64,000 nucleotides of DNA from Amblyornis subalaris (taxonomy: Eukaryota > Chordata > Aves > Passeriformes > Ptilonorhynchidae). The first letter of the stretch is position 1. Every line of letters starts with the position of its first letter. A program made the position numbers and the translations under genes. Below the pieces are notes generated by a model, which was given only the letters and a program-made list of their open reading frames with translations, was not told where the DNA came from and searched no databases. Where the stretch lies: contig JACAXG010000018.1 in NCBI GenBank assembly GCA_018881555.1, positions 2,497,561 through 2,561,560 on the forward strand, given 5' to 3'. This document shows, one piece after another, positions 12,861 through 27,800 of this stretch.

Positions 12861-15800
12861 GCTGCCATAGCACATACGTTCGTCAGCGCTTACAGTGCTA
12901 CTCCCTACGTGCTGTCTTTAGCTTGTTTGCTTCCCCTGTCACACCGTATGGCTGTACAGTGCCAGCCCTAGGCAAATTACATGTACAAAAGTAATCAGAA
13001 CGTTTTAAGACTTGAAAAGACAAACACTGAAAAGTTAAGGAATTACAGAGCTGAAAACTGATCGGCATTAACAACTGTTCTCAGGCCATAGTCATAGTTC
13101 TGTAAAAACAATTTTGCTGCATTCTGAGTCAAAGGCAGTGTTTGAATAACATATTTAATAATGCACTGGACTGTATTTTGAAAAACGAAGAGAAATTTAC
13201 AGGAGACAGGCTTACCGAATGCATATACAAGTTAGGGACTAAATTAAGAATGCACAAGTTACCTTGTTCTGTCATTTTCCAACTTTGTTTTCAAGCACAG
13301 ATAGTAATACCATATTTCTGTGCTCTTTGTGTTTCCCAGTTCTGAAAGAGAGAGAGTACTTAAAAACTGATCTGTTNTATAACGCTTGATGTTCAGTGGC
13401 TCATTAATTGCTTAGAGGCCTAAANAGAGGGTATCACGTTGGGTACCTATTAAATGAACATATAATTATTAGCCATTACAAAAAGTTGATATGTGACTTG
13501 TCAGCTGTAAGTTCCTTGATAGGGGCATCTATCTGCAGTGACCAGACCTGTCTGTGAAACTACATTGATGATCTTTGTTCATGAGATCTACCTCTTCTCG
13601 CCTCCCCACTGCAATATTCTGATTTAACTAAAGACATTTCACATTCTACAGTCTTAGAGAGAACAGGCTTCTTAAGTCTTACCCCAGACAGAACAGGGCA
13701 GCCTTTTAAAATTTTAATAAAATCTGTGTATCAATTACTAGAATTCTAAAAAAGATTGAAATTTTATCACAAGACATCATGTTGACCTTTATCAGCATCG
13801 TAACAAGGCCGCAGCTTTAAAATCTGCCATTCAGAACTCCAGCACTTGGGCTGGTGCTGAGGGAGGTTCTTACCCCTGAAGGGTTTAGCACTGGATGGTG
13901 TTTGGACGGGTTACCAAAGTGTTTCACAGTTGTTTGTGGAGGCAGAGGAAGCACAAGGAAATCTGAGGGGTTTAGGTTCCATTCTAGATCCTCTTATAGC
14001 CACAGGTTTCTGTTTGTTCCCTCCAAAACTTTTTTACCTTTTGCCGGTTGCCACCAGTATTATCTCCATCTGCACTTTGACTCCTCAGTTTCCATGTCTG
14101 CATTTCAAATAATTTAAAGCTTCAGACAAGGCTCATGCCCACCTCTTCCTCCCTCCTAATCTTTGCTCCCTCTTACCTTCCTCCCAGAGGAAGCTTTTGC
14201 TTCCTCCCAGTTCTGGTTTTCTTTCTGAAAGTTCTGTTCATACTCAAGCCTACCCTCACCTTCATCTCCTTGCCCCGCTATAGCCATGTCCTTTTACTCC
14301 TGAGTTAGTCCTTTGGTTTCCGCTGTTCACTGTTTCCTGGAGACCCCAGTCTTCTCTCTGAACTCATCACACTTTTTGAGTTTCCTCAGTGCACTGTCCA
14401 GACAAGAGAAAAAAGGGCAAAGATGTGGATAAAAGTGTCTTGTTTAATTGCAAGAGCGTCAGGTAAAGTAAACAGCGACTGCCAGTGGGGATGAGCTGAA
14501 CCGACTGAGCGGGACAGTGGGTTTAATTGATGGTGCTTATATAAAGAGTGACTTTGGAGAAGAAGCAAAAGCTAAAATGTGTTGCTGAAGCATGTATGAA
14601 CACATTACCTGTTGATGTGCTGATCAGTGGGAAGGAGTGAGATGGATTGGCCTTGCTTTGAAACTCCTGTACCTTTGTGACAGCTAACTACACACCAGAC
14701 CACAGACCACCATTTTAATGTGTCAATAAAACATTGAAACTGCAGCTAGAAGAATAAANTTTGTAGTAAAATAAATGATTTTAACTGTTTGCTTCAGCCA
14801 AATACAGGTCGTTGTGATTATGTATGTGTCAAACCCTCTTTCAAATACTTTCTTGTAGCCTTGTGATTAAAAATTTAACTGCTTCTGCCAAGACTATGCA
14901 ACTTGGCTTGGAAATACAATCTTTGACAGATGCATTAATTCTTTAATGTATTTCTTTTTAAAAAGTTCTCCAAAAGCTGGTGAATTCTTGTCTATATACA
15001 GGTTTTTTGTATATTTTTTTATCTGAGGAAGGTATCAACTGCTTAACTNGTGTTGTCTATAAAACTTGTAATGAAAGACATTGGTCAGAATCCATATAGG
15101 ATGACAGTGAAGACTCTGAATAGGCTCCAGACACCTAGTCACCACTTTTTTTATGCCTCGTTTGGTCTGTCAGCTGCATTGTACAACCATTGGGTTGTCT
15201 GATATGTAATGAAAGATGACTTATGCTTTTTTATGATAAATTTTTTTGGCACCTCTCCATTTCTTCACCAGTTGCATAGTGACTAGGACAAGGTAAGAAA
15301 TGATTGTTGAGGGATTCCCTACAGGAAAGCTACAATAACAGTGACAGACTCTCCATTGCTTCCAATTGTTAGAATTCATAATATGTATGGTAGTGCTTTA
15401 TGGTGAATTAAAACAAAAGCAGCATTTTCTTTCTCTTAGACTTTACAGTGACATGGGTATTTAAAATGCAGCATACAGGTATATTAAAGTTTGNATTTCA
15501 TCATACTTTTACATAGGCTTATATAGTTGTGGTAGTTTGATTCTGACTGGATGCCAGGTGCCCACCAAAGCTGCTCCATCACTGCCCTGGTTGTCTGTGT
15601 AGGGGAGAGAAANTAGAATTAAAGACCTGTGGATCGAGATAGGGACAGGGAGAGATCACTCCCCAGTTACTGTCATGGGCAAAACCCACTTGAATTGGGG
15701 AAAAGGAGTTNAATTTATTACCAATCAAATCAGAGTAGGATAATGAGAAATAAACCAAAATCTTAAAAACATCTTTCCCCTATCCCCCCATCTTCCCAGG

Positions 15801-18800
15801 CTGAACTTCACTCCCAGTTCTGTACCTCCTCCCCACCAGCGGCACAGGGGGACAGGGAGTGGAGGCTGCTGTCAGTTCATCACACGTTGTCTCCGCAGCT
15901 CTTTCCTCCGCAGGGGAGGACTGTTCATGCTGTTCCCCTGATCCCGTGTGGAGTCCCTTCCACAGGAGATGGTCCTCCATGAACTTCTCGAACTTTTCCA
16001 GCATGAGTCCTTTCCATGGGCTACAGTTCTTCATGAACTGCTCCAGGGTGGGTCCCTCAAGGGGTCCTGCCAGCAAAACTGCTCCAGTGTGGGCTTCTCT
16101 CTCCACAGGGCCACAGGTCCTGTCAGGAGACTGTGCAAACTTCCCATGGAGTCACAGCTGCCTGTGGGCATCCACCTGCTCCATCTGGATCTCCAGGGGC
16201 TGCAGGGGCACAGCTGCCTCACCATGGGCTGCACCACGGGCTGCAGGGGAATTCCTGCTCTGGCACCTGGAGCACCTCNTGCACCTTCTTCTGCACTGAC
16301 CTTGGTGCCTGCAGGGATGTTCCTCTCACATATTCTCACTCCTTCCTCCTGCTGTAGTTACTGCTGTGCAGCAACATTTTTTCACCCCCTTCTTAACTCT
16401 GTTATCCAGAGGCACAACCACTACTGCTCTTTGACTCATCCTTGGCCAGCAGCAAGTCCATCCTGGAGCCAGCTGGCATTGGCTCTGTCGTACACAGGGG
16501 AAGCTTCTGGCAGCTTCTCACAGAAGGGCCCCCTGTAGCCCCCCCCCCCCCCCCGCCCAAAACCTTGACACACAAACCCAAGACATTTGTTCCTTGGTAT
16601 GGTGTCAGGTTTGGGGTTAAGCGAAATGGTTGAAGAATTTTCAGGATTAGAGCAAAAGTNTTTCAGTAATAGAAATGGTCTTGCGGTAAGTGCTCAGTAA
16701 CAAACGTAAGCAGTTCAGAGGCCTGGTTTATGTGACACTGATTCACAGCTTTNCAATGCCTTAAATCTCTTGGTTTGGATATTTTAAAAGATTGTCAGTT
16801 TTGGAAAGTATTTGGCATTTGAGCTTCTGTTCTAGGACAGTATTAGAAAATCTGACTCCTTAAGGCTTCCCTGTTACTTTTTTATGGCAAGTATGATTTA
16901 TTAGGAATATAATCTGTCAAATATACTTCTTAGATATTTGAAAATATTGAAGGAGTGNGAACTTTTTATCATTGCTGACTGTTCAGTATGTGTTGGAGAA
17001 ATGGAATCAAGACTGATACAGCCCATTAACAGAAATAAATATAAATTAATGTTTAAGCAGAATTTCATGGTGGATTTGATTGCAGTCATGAATAAAATCG
17101 GCTGTTTGGCTTTGGAAGATTTTCTTTAAGGTTTTGCGAAAAGCTAGAAAATGAGGTGCTGGAGCATTAATTCTACAAAAGCAATATCAGGCATATCTGA
17201 AGACATATCCTTGAGAATGGAAAATTTGAAAGGTTAAACGTTTCTAAGTCTTTACATTCCAGAATTATCAAATGTCCATGTTTGAAGCTGTTGAACACAT
17301 AAGGATGCCAGATTCATGAGGCTGCAACATATGTTATTCGTACAAGTCCTGTGTACGGATTCTGTAGGATGATTAACTGATTCTTCAAAAAAAAAGTTAG
17401 TACGATGGGCCAATATTCACATAAAGAATATGTTCAGCTGCTCTGTACAAATGTGTAATGAGGAGGAAAAATCCCCCCATAAAACTTGTCTCCAAAACTG
17501 GTTCTTGTGAAAGCCAGAACAAATGACAATGAATATAAATTTTAAGCAAACCTTTTAATTACAAGGCCTNCTGACTTTTTTAGTACATTGCTTTGGCTAC
17601 ACATAGGGCAGTGGTGGCTTTTTTTTTCAATTTTATTTTTTAATTTTACATACTCTATGTAAAACAGCTTTTAATGCATACCTGTGAAAGTCCAACATAT
17701 TTCATTGTTTGAAATGCAGCCTGTGGGAAAATTTAAAATGGCAGTGCTGTTAGGATAGATGGAGAGCTGGTGTTTTGTCCTTGGTCCCAAATTTGAGGTA
17801 TTCCTGTGCATCTTTGTACAANTTGGTATTTAGAGCATTCCCCTGGGAGAGAAAAAGGAGTAGGAGTGTTTGTATATGGTGCTTGCAATGGCTTAGTCAT
17901 TGCCACTGTCACTGCATTAAATAAAGCCTAAAAAAGGCACAGAGAATGCCCGAGACAGTAGCTGGTCCCCCAAATTGACTATGAAGGACCACCTTGATTA
18001 GCATGATGTAATTGTTGGCATAACACAGAAGTGAGCATTTTTAAACATATGTGCTTTCTGATCCCTTTCAGACTAGTCAGGATTGTTTGAAGAGGTACTA
18101 AGAATAAAATTCAGCCACTGAAATAGTGTAACGTACCCGGTGCTAATAGAGAAAGATGGGTGTACACCTTCACTGGAAAATTTCTAGGGGTTTACAAATA
18201 AAAAATTTGAAAAATACTAGGAGGTGAAATCTGGAGATGTAGATTTCAGACAGAGGATTCCTCATGCTTAAAACATGGTAAGAAAAAAGTTGACTTGCAG
18301 ACTGGAAAGTCCACAGGCTTTTCCAGTGCCTGCTACTTTCAGATAGATCATAACTTCAGTGCTTGGCAGGTACCAATGTTCTGATGCAGGGGGCAACACC
18401 ATCCCTGTTCTAAAAGTAAAAGGTATATAAAAATAAAAATGCCAAGTATTAAATGTTTTATTGGAATATACAGTAATTATTATTATGCTGGTTCTGAGTC
18501 AAGTTCAGGTTGGTGACTCCAGAACGAGTCACATTATATATGAGCTTTTCGAAAGACTGAGAAATATCCAAAATAATGAAATAGCCAGTTTGCNATATTA
18601 ACTTTTGTGGGATGGGACATGTATTTGTCAGGTCTAAAATAGGCCTGNAAGGGACTTAATCCTTAAAACCTCNGTATCCAAGCGTGGTACCATGAGAGTC
18701 TGTGGCAGAACACAGGCAGAGCATCAAAGACTGCATGGTCATGTAGTGAACTGTTTCTGTTGTAATTGAATAGCAGATACTAACCAGTGCTATGAGGGAA

Positions 18801-21800
18801 ATGGCCAAAAAGGGTTAAAATTGTGTGCATTAATGGTTTTGGTTTTATACTGCAACTAAAAAATTATAACCTGATTTAATAAGGTTATTTTATACAATTG
18901 TTTTGACTCTACTGATTACATAAGAATAACTCCCATGAGAGAATATTTGGATGCAGGGGAAATATATACTGCTTGTGGTGTAGCCAATTAGAGTCTTTAT
19001 TGGAAATGAATAACTGTGCCAAATTTTGGACAGTGGGTGATATTTCAGTTCACTTCTTAACTTTTAATGAGAGGTAAGTTCTAATAAATTAGGCCCACAG
19101 CTGAGGTCATTAGGATTAATTCTGGCTTTTCCCATGTACAGTTATGAACAGTCACTCTTTCCCCCAAAGTTCACCAATGATGCTACATTTTGTTCTCATT
19201 TACGTGCACATGGGTTTCCCTCTGCCGTGTTATAGGCAGAAAATATAATTTTAAATTGTACTTTTTCAAATAGAGAGTTACAGTGTACTGCTGTCTAATA
19301 TTTCAGATTTATCTCTTCCCCTGTGCAAATTACNGTTAATGTTAGTTTTTTATTATGAGCATTCATTGGTTTTACTTCTCATTTCCTTCATCCTTGTTAG
19401 AGAAGTTTAGTCTGAGAGATGGAAGGGAAAGAAGTTGATAATTTTAATTAGTAGATGAGAAACATGTTAAAAGCTGGTTAAGGAAATAGCAGAGTATTAT
19501 TTTAAAAAAATACTTTTGGAGAAGAATGAAATGCTGACCTTGTTCAGTACATTTGGACTAAATGCCAAATCACTAATGTTCCCCATGTGATGCTTCTGGT
19601 TTTAGCAAAAATCACATCAGAAACAGTGGGGAGGGTATTGGTTGGCCTTGGGGGAAAAGTTATGAACTTGTGCATTTTGGGAAACGTCTGTGCAAATGTC
19701 TGTCATTNTTCCCCCCTGCTTTGTTTGTTTGTTTTAAAGTACATTCTTAACTCCATGGAATTATTTTCTGAATTTAACAGAACAGCAGGATTGAAAGTTG
19801 GCTTGGGAGAGAACTTTCCTTAGTTGCCTGTTAATTTTGTTTTGACTAACTGGACCTCATGTGGTGCTGAGGAGTCCAAAAGTATCTAACTCTGCAGTTC
19901 CCGTTTTGAGGATGTTGTCTTCGTCCTCACCTCACCTCCTTCCAGGCTGGTTGTGGGAGGTTCTTTCCTGGCTTGGAGTTGGAGAAATAATTATATCCTT
20001 TAGCTGGTCACTATGAACTGTTTCCTGACTATGGTGTTCTATTAAGCTGACACTTTTTGCAAGTTCTTGCTTTGTTGTCCTGTTATCCTAAGGATAACAT
20101 TTGTGGAAGTTTGTAGAGCATGCGAAGTGGAAGAAAGCTGAGGGTTATCATAGGTAGCTTCCTTCTTTTCTTAAACATAGTTTACATTATCATGACCTCT
20201 GAAGGAGAAAGATGGGCTGGGGGCAAGATGGTGGGTCTTGAGGTGTCTGAAAAGCTGGAGAGATACAGTGGAAAAGAAAGACAGTATGAGCAGGCATAGC
20301 TGGAAGAGACAGTCCAACATTAGAGGTGGAAATATAGGTTAAAAAAATAGAAAAAGAATGAATATTGGGAAATCAGATGAGGTTATGATGTAATACGTCT
20401 AAATAGAAAAGAAAGGAAGAGAAATGGAAGAAGACAGAACAAGGCTGAAACTTACTATTTTCAGGTTAGTGAATTTAATTGATGCATTTGTGCTTTTTGC
20501 AGTTATCTCTGAGTTCTTGATCAGAGATTTTGGAACAAGAACAGCTCATTATTTTGAGTGCTTTGATACACTGCCATTTCTACAACCTTTGGGCTCTGTA
20601 TTTATGTATTTTGAAATACAGTTTCTTGTTTGGAACAGAAATGAATGTAAAAATAAGCAGACTCAAAAGAATATCAGTGTGATTTGTTAAGAGATTGTGA
20701 TGGGTTGATCTGGAGGCAAACTCCAGATCCCCACGCGTAGTTCTTTAGAGGAGAAGAGACAGCAAAAACAGGTTGTAAACTTGAATAATGATTAAATGAT
20801 TTATTTTCTAACTCTACTAAGAATAGAAAGAATAAAATTAATGAGAATATTAAGGCAGAATATACAAATATCATTCTTCTCCCATACATTCTAATCCTTC
20901 TCACTGATCACATAAAAGACATAAACATGAGATTCTGATGTTAGGATTAAGAGTTCTTATTGTTATTTCATAGGATAAAGAGAGTTCTTTCTGTAGCATA
21001 GTGGGATCCATCCCACGGAAGACAGTTCTCTAAAGTATTTTCAAGCATGGTTCCAAACCTTTTAGAAACACCACAGCCTGTCCAGGTTTTTGCAGTGGTG
21101 TATCTTCTCTCCCACAAACACTCCNCAGTTTGTGGGTCACAAGAAAAGTCTGTTGGGGTTAAACATTTTAAGAGTAAGTCATTCCAGCCTAAAGGCACCA
21201 AAGGCAACAGACTCCTGTTAGCTTTACTCATAATCTCCAAAGGCTGCAAAGGATAGCTGCAAAAGCTGCAAATTTCACCTGTACATAACATAAAAAGTGT
21301 TCTTATTTAGGCTGTTGAAATTCTCACTGCCTCATGACTCATCTGTGATTTAAAAAGATATTTAGTTTGGTATTACTCTAGATCACACAGCACATATCAC
21401 AGAAAAATATATGGATGTCTTTGTTGGTAAACATGGCTTCCTTAGCACTTCCTGCCACTCCTTGTCTTCTCTTCCGTTTGGCTGCTGGCTCCATGTTTAG
21501 TCTTTCACGTGACTGCTTTCTTTTCTCTCTAGCTTAGAGAAGAGGTTAATATTTGCACAAAATGCCTACAAAAGTATTTATAACAGTTACATGTTCCCCC
21601 CAACTAAGATAGTGTAGCCGGGATTTGTTTCCCTAAGACTCCTTTTCTCCCGTATCTTCTTCATTGGCAGCCATCCAAATTTTAGGAAGTCTTTTTGGCT
21701 GCTATTAACTCTTATCAAAAACTAACAAGATCGCTTTTCGATCTCACCAACTCGACTCCCTCTGCGTAGTTCGACTCGGCCTAACTTCTCTCGGTTTTTC

Positions 21801-24800
21801 CTCNGNTTTCTCGGCTCGGCTTAGTTTAGCTGCTTCTCTGTTTGGCTTTGGTCCAGATGGTGATAGACCAGACTCCTCTCAGGTNCAAACGGCACAGGAN
21901 CAGTGGAGGGTGAGGCCAGCTATTCCCCCCCCCCCCACTCCGGCCCCCTGGGCCGTGAGGAGAGGCACTCCCTTGCTAGTGGTTAGCAGGGAGCAAGAGA
22001 GGAAGTGAGAGAGTCTTGCATCACTTCCTAGGGTTTTTTTTATAACATTCCTTTCACAGAGACGTCACAGGAACACTAAATGGCTCATAGAACTGTCTTT
22101 TACCTATTTTTAACCAATCAAATTGTTTCACACTGGGTCAAACCATGACAGCTGTTGGTATTTATTTTTCCACTTATTAGTAGTGAGGCNAAAATAAAGC
22201 TAATTTCCCTGGAAGTTAGTAACTTTAAGGTGTCTGATTATTCTCCTGCTCTGCTTTTTTGAAAATAGGACAAGGTTGGTGGATAGCAGCCCAGAGAAGG
22301 ACTTAGCTGTGACTCTTCCCAGCATCCTGCAGTTCTCATTTTCTGTGTGCATGGTGTATCCTGTTTCTTCAGTTAGGTAGAGAGGGATATTCTTGGACAT
22401 TGGAAAAGTAACTTCTTTTGTTATCTTCTGCTAAATCAAGACTTGGAGTAAGGAGTTTTCTTCTCTGTGACAATTATCAAACAGAATTTCTGAGTCATCA
22501 CATATGTTAATTGGTTTGGACTCTGNAGTGTATTGAAATATTAATAAAATGTAGGGATACTGTTATTTAAGGTGCTAATTATGCTTTACATGTGTGATCA
22601 GCAAAAAAAGTTTAATTCTCATCTCAGGGAACACCAATTGCAAAGCATAAAGGTTTTGCAACTTCTCACAAAAATCGGTTACATACCATTGCTTTCAAGG
22701 AGTAGTACTCACACTTGTGTTTTTGCTAATTGAGACTCATTTTGGTCACCAGGTTTAGTTATTGCTGTAATGCTGAGCTGATAACTTGTGATTTTTGGTA
22801 ATGAGTCAATTAAATTTTTGTGTGTTTCAGCATAGACAAAAGGATATAATTTTTCAGTGAAATATCACATAATTATATGCTCTGCCTTTGAAACTTCAGT
22901 CCACTATACTTGAAAATATTTTTCAGACTGGCAAATATTAAAATCTGGCATGATAGCTTCAGCAGTGAGAGCAATTAAAGGGTGAAAATTGGAGGTATGA
23001 ATCATTTCCAGCAATTTGAGGGAAATGTTCTTTAGTGTTGAAAATATTACCCTGTGATATAATTGCATAGAATGTTAAATGGTGGATACTTTCTTGAAAA
23101 TGTGANTTTCCTGACTTCAGGGTGGTGTGTCAAAACTTCTGTCTACCAAAAAATTATGTTTTACAGGGATCAGGTGTTTGTNGTCTCTTTTTACTGTTTC
23201 GTTCAAACTGCCTTCCCTTTTGATCGAGGCTGTTGAGAACTGTAGAAAAGTGCATGAGCTGCATCTACTCAAATTTGCATCTCTTCCATTTTCATAAGTA
23301 TTGTCTAGCATTTGAAAAACAAACAAAACAAAAACCAGATACAATTAAATGTAATCCAGCTTCCTTTCAGTCCTTGATTTTCCACTATTAATGAATTACT
23401 TGTCATTTCCCACTGGATGTTTCCTTTTTTTGTTGTTGGCTTTTGAACAGTTTTGAATATGGATGTAATCTCACTGATTCTACATTGAATGTTTCATTTC
23501 TGTAGAAAAAATTTCTGTAGATGCAACTGACCGGTGTTTCCCACCTCTCCAAGTTTTCAGCTGGCTAGGAAGTGTGAAGTGGGTTTCGAGTGGATGTTGG
23601 TGGGGGTTCTGTGGGAATATCCAGAAGGTCTCAAATGTTTTGTTGGTTTATGGCTGAAAATAAGAGAAGGGGCTCTTGGTTTTACTCCTGAATTTATTTG
23701 ACCTCTAATATGAAGTATTATTCTAGTATTCAAATTAGAATTCTAATATGGTCATTCAGTGAATTTTTTACTTTTCTTATGGTAAAAAAATCTGAGGCCT
23801 CCAATGTCTAGTCAAGGTGAAAGTAAAATCTCAAAATATTTAGAAGACCAGAAATAATCTTGCTGCAGGACTTGTGGGGATTCCTGGAATAAAATACACA
23901 CCTGGAGCCTGTCAGGTAAAAGAGGAGATGAGGAGGGAGCACCGGGTTGTCCAGCAGCGCTGGGGACTCCTTGCACTGGCTCTATGTAGCCAGAGTCATC
24001 AGCCTCCAGAAAAGGGGAGAGCTGATTAAAAGGGCAGGAAAACAGAGGAGTTTGTCAGTAATGGGTTGAAACCAAGGTGTTTGGTGTTTTGGGGAGGAAA
24101 ACAGACTGTTGAAGTTCTGAGTTGTTCTAAAAATGTTGTCATCTGCTGGTTTTCGGACTGACATGTAAAATCCGGACGTAGTTGCGTGATGGATTTTTTT
24201 TATTGACTATTTTCAGGTGGTTTGGATGTTTTTACAAGATTAAAACAGTTTTGAATTCCCAGGACTTTTGAGATTTCTCTCTCTTAACATATTCCAGCCT
24301 TCCTTTGAGAGTTTTTGGCCAAGCTAGTGGTCTCACTTTTCCTCTATCTCCAGTTTAACAAATTTTTTTCCTGCTTTTACTCTAGTTCTTTCCTGAAAAA
24401 GAAGGAAAACATTGTGTGANCTGTAGAAGAACATACTGCTTACTCTTACAACACTTTATGTGTAACATATAGCATGTTATAAATTGTATCTGCCTTTTTT
24501 ATGACTAGTTCACTCATATTAAAATAAACAGTGATAGCAAGCTGGGGTGAACGACAAACGTGTAGTGGTGGTGAAAACCATTTAATGATTAGTAGAAAAA
24601 CATATTTATTGAAAATAAAAACCATGTCTAAAGGCTCTAATGGTGACTTCTCGAAATGCTGCCATGTTGTGGTATTTGCAGTGCTGTATGTCCTGTACAG
24701 TAGATATTGTTTAAAATTGCTTGGGAACTGGAGCTTGCAATTGTGAGCTTGGAATGTCCTGCAGATAATTAAGTTGTGGTCAGGCCTTACAAAAATAAAA

Positions 24801-27800
24801 AGTTCTCGAACTATGATTTTATAAACATGCTACAATAACATTTCTTTATATTTAACAGTTTCTTATAGAAAGCTGATACTCTCACAAGGCATTGACTAAA
24901 GGTAAAACATCAAGAAAGGAAAAATATTAAATTAAAACTTCACTTAGGATGTTGACAGTTGGCTTGTAATATTAAACAGATGTGTGTGTTCTTGGGATAT
25001 TCTTCTTTCAGAACCTTGTTGCATACTAGTTCTCAAGTGACAGCTACAAATTTTTGATTAATTTAAAATTCTGCTTTCTTCAGTTGTCTTTGTTATATGT
25101 TACTTTCTTTGGGTCTATTCAGCTGGACAGTGTGATGCCAACTGTAGTTTCTGTGGTGAAAGGGAAAGTGTTCCTTTATGTAGGCTTAAATTGAGGCATT
25201 ACTCATTCAACTATATAGAGAAATTATTATATATNTGCAGAGATTCTAGGCCATGGTATTACCTTTGCATGTGCAAGCAGGGCATTTATTGGTTCTGATT
25301 GTGGGTGTGGTAGGGCATAATTTGGCCTTTTTGACTCCTAGTAAATATTGCACGTAGAAGTCAATACCAAAACAAAGGAACTTAAGTTTTTATAGGATGT
25401 AGGTTTAGTGAAACATAGAGGGAATCATCAATTAAAGAGAAAGTGTATAGCACTNTCAAAATGACAAAATGTTGTGTCCAGTTCTGACATCAACCTTTTT
25501 CAGAAGTGTGATAGTTCTGGGAGGTTGCTTTGTTGGGTTTTGGTTTTTTTTTTTTAATATAAAGAGTTACAAAAATTATTTAAAGTCTGTAAAATCTACC
25601 TTGTAGTGAGAAATGCTTTAACCTTATTTTGTTAGGACACATGATCACAGGAAAAAAGTCTCTGATTTCTTCATGGATCCTTTGAAGAAGCAAAATAAGA
25701 TACAATGCTTATTTTGATACACATTGTTTGAGGCGTGATTCAGCTGATCCTTGACTTGGTGGATTCTGCATCACTTGAAATCTCTGAAGTCAAGTGCATG
25801 TATTTCAAAGTACATACAGTACTCAACAAGTAATGCGGGAGTTAATGCATGGGGNTGGGTCCAGAATTCCTTTTTACATATGGGACACTGCTTCTTACCA
25901 AAGCAAGGAATTGGATACTGGTTTTTCAGATCCCAGACTGCTGCTCCAGTGACCTGTGACTCTGATGAGTCTGACCTTGGACTGTGCAAATGTATGAATG
26001 TTCTCTCTTCATTTTTAATAATAAATGAACTTACAGGAAACAAATCATGCTAAAGTATTTCTAAAATAAAATAGCCATATTAGACTTTACAGGGTGCTTA
26101 ATCTACCACAGAAGTTTGTTGCTGTGGAGTAAGCAACCACTTTTTTAATACTGCTTTTATTGTCATATTTCTTCCTCACAGATTTCAGGGGATGAATGAT
26201 GCACAAAGATGGTTAAATGATTTTTTGGGGGTTGGTTTGTTTTTTTTTTTTCCTAGGACTGAAGGAATCATTAACCAGTGTGAGGTGATCATTGATTAAA
26301 TGGTGCCACATTGCTGTAGTCTGCATACTGACTCAGTTTAATACACATGAATTGGATATCTTTTTTTTTTAAGATTGTGTAAAGACAACAATGATACAAC
26401 ATAATGTGAGACTAGCTTGTTGTAAGAATACACTGTATTTTTCTTGATGATGTTGTTTCCAGTTCCCAAGATTTTGAGCTCATTGCAGAATCCATTAAAG
26501 TATAGATGGGAAATACTTATGAGCTTAGATACTGTTTCTTATGGGTTTGAATATGATGTAAAGGACTGTACAGGACTGTACAGCAAATACAGGAAAATAC
26601 TTATTAGAGATAGTGAAAATGTGAAGGAGAAGAAAAAGGAAAAAAGTATCAAAGGGTTAATTAGTTGGTCTAAAATGTGACCTAGTGTAACTTCTTGTAT
26701 TGTATTTATTTTCTGCCGTGTTACAGCGTACAAGATGCATGGTGCTATGGCCTGGCTATTTCACTACTTTACCATTTCGTCACAATTTATTGTCTAAAAA
26801 ATTACAGTAGTTTCAGGAATAGTTTGTGGGTTCCCACGATACACTTGGAACACTTCTTATAGTTTTATTTTGTAGGGAATATAAGGCATGTATGTTTTTG
26901 AAGGAAACGGGGGTTTTTTGTTGCTTACAGGGAAGGAGAAGAAGCCTTTTCTAGATAGCTCTTAAGTAAAGATTGAGACTTGTTTTACTGAATTAAGCAT
27001 ATGCACCTCATGTAAATTCTGATACGAGTATTATTTCAATTTCAAAGAAATACATTTAAAAGAGATATGAGGGAAGGAAGATAATGCAAATATTAATGGA
27101 TTCTATCTTTTGAGTAAAATTGCATGTTTGTTTCAAAGACCACTTTTATTTGTTTATACATGGTTACTGCTAATGCTCTTATGCTTAAAAAAGAGATACT
27201 ATTGCAGAAACCAATAGTCTGTTGGCAGGCATTTTATGGATTGAACTATTTTGAACAAACTGATTTGTATCTATTATCAGTTCTTAAAATACAGCGGAAG
27301 AAGTTTCTTTCAGTGAGACTTTTAAGTTGTGGTAGGACTTCTGTGCAGCCTGATGATGATGGGCAGGATCTTCTGTCTGAACAGGCATACAAATAGTTCT
27401 GGTTTTAGAATGTGTCTTTCTGCTGGGGCTTTGCAGTTGTTGGTTTTGCCTTCAGGTTTTGCCCCTTTTGTGGCTGACTTTGAAATAATATGAATAAAAT
27501 ATTAATCATGGAAATTACATGACATAACATGGTTTTTCATTAGCCCACTTGGCGACAGAGGGAGATTATATTAACATAGTTCCAATTATCCTTATTACCG
27601 ATGCTTGGATACTAAGGCTCTGGCAGAACAACTCTATAGATGTCTGATTCTACAAAGATAACTTGTTTGACTGAGACTGTTACCGGTGAGATATTGTTGA
27701 TTAAACACAAATGTATGTTGTAAGAAAAAAATACTTTCCTATTGGAATTTTATAAGCAAGAGGATTGTTGTAATACAAATAAATTGAAACTCTTGAATAG

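Noticed and set aside
12117..12971. Long open frames on both strands through the CpG island (up to 284 residues)
   Set aside because: They arise because GC-rich DNA has few stop codons. Only 12285-12449 in one frame matches a known protein, and it is closed by a consensus splice donor.
15780..16538. Overlapping ORFs of 100-196 residues near 16 kb as possible genes
   Set aside because: They lie entirely inside an LTR made of repeated modules ('ctgctccag'-type), which keeps frames open by repetition.
16539..16554. Poly-C run (and another at 21925-21936) as a functional G-quadruplex or site
   Set aside because: Both are single homopolymer tracts inside LTRs, where such C/G runs are common and vary in length. 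There is no further support.
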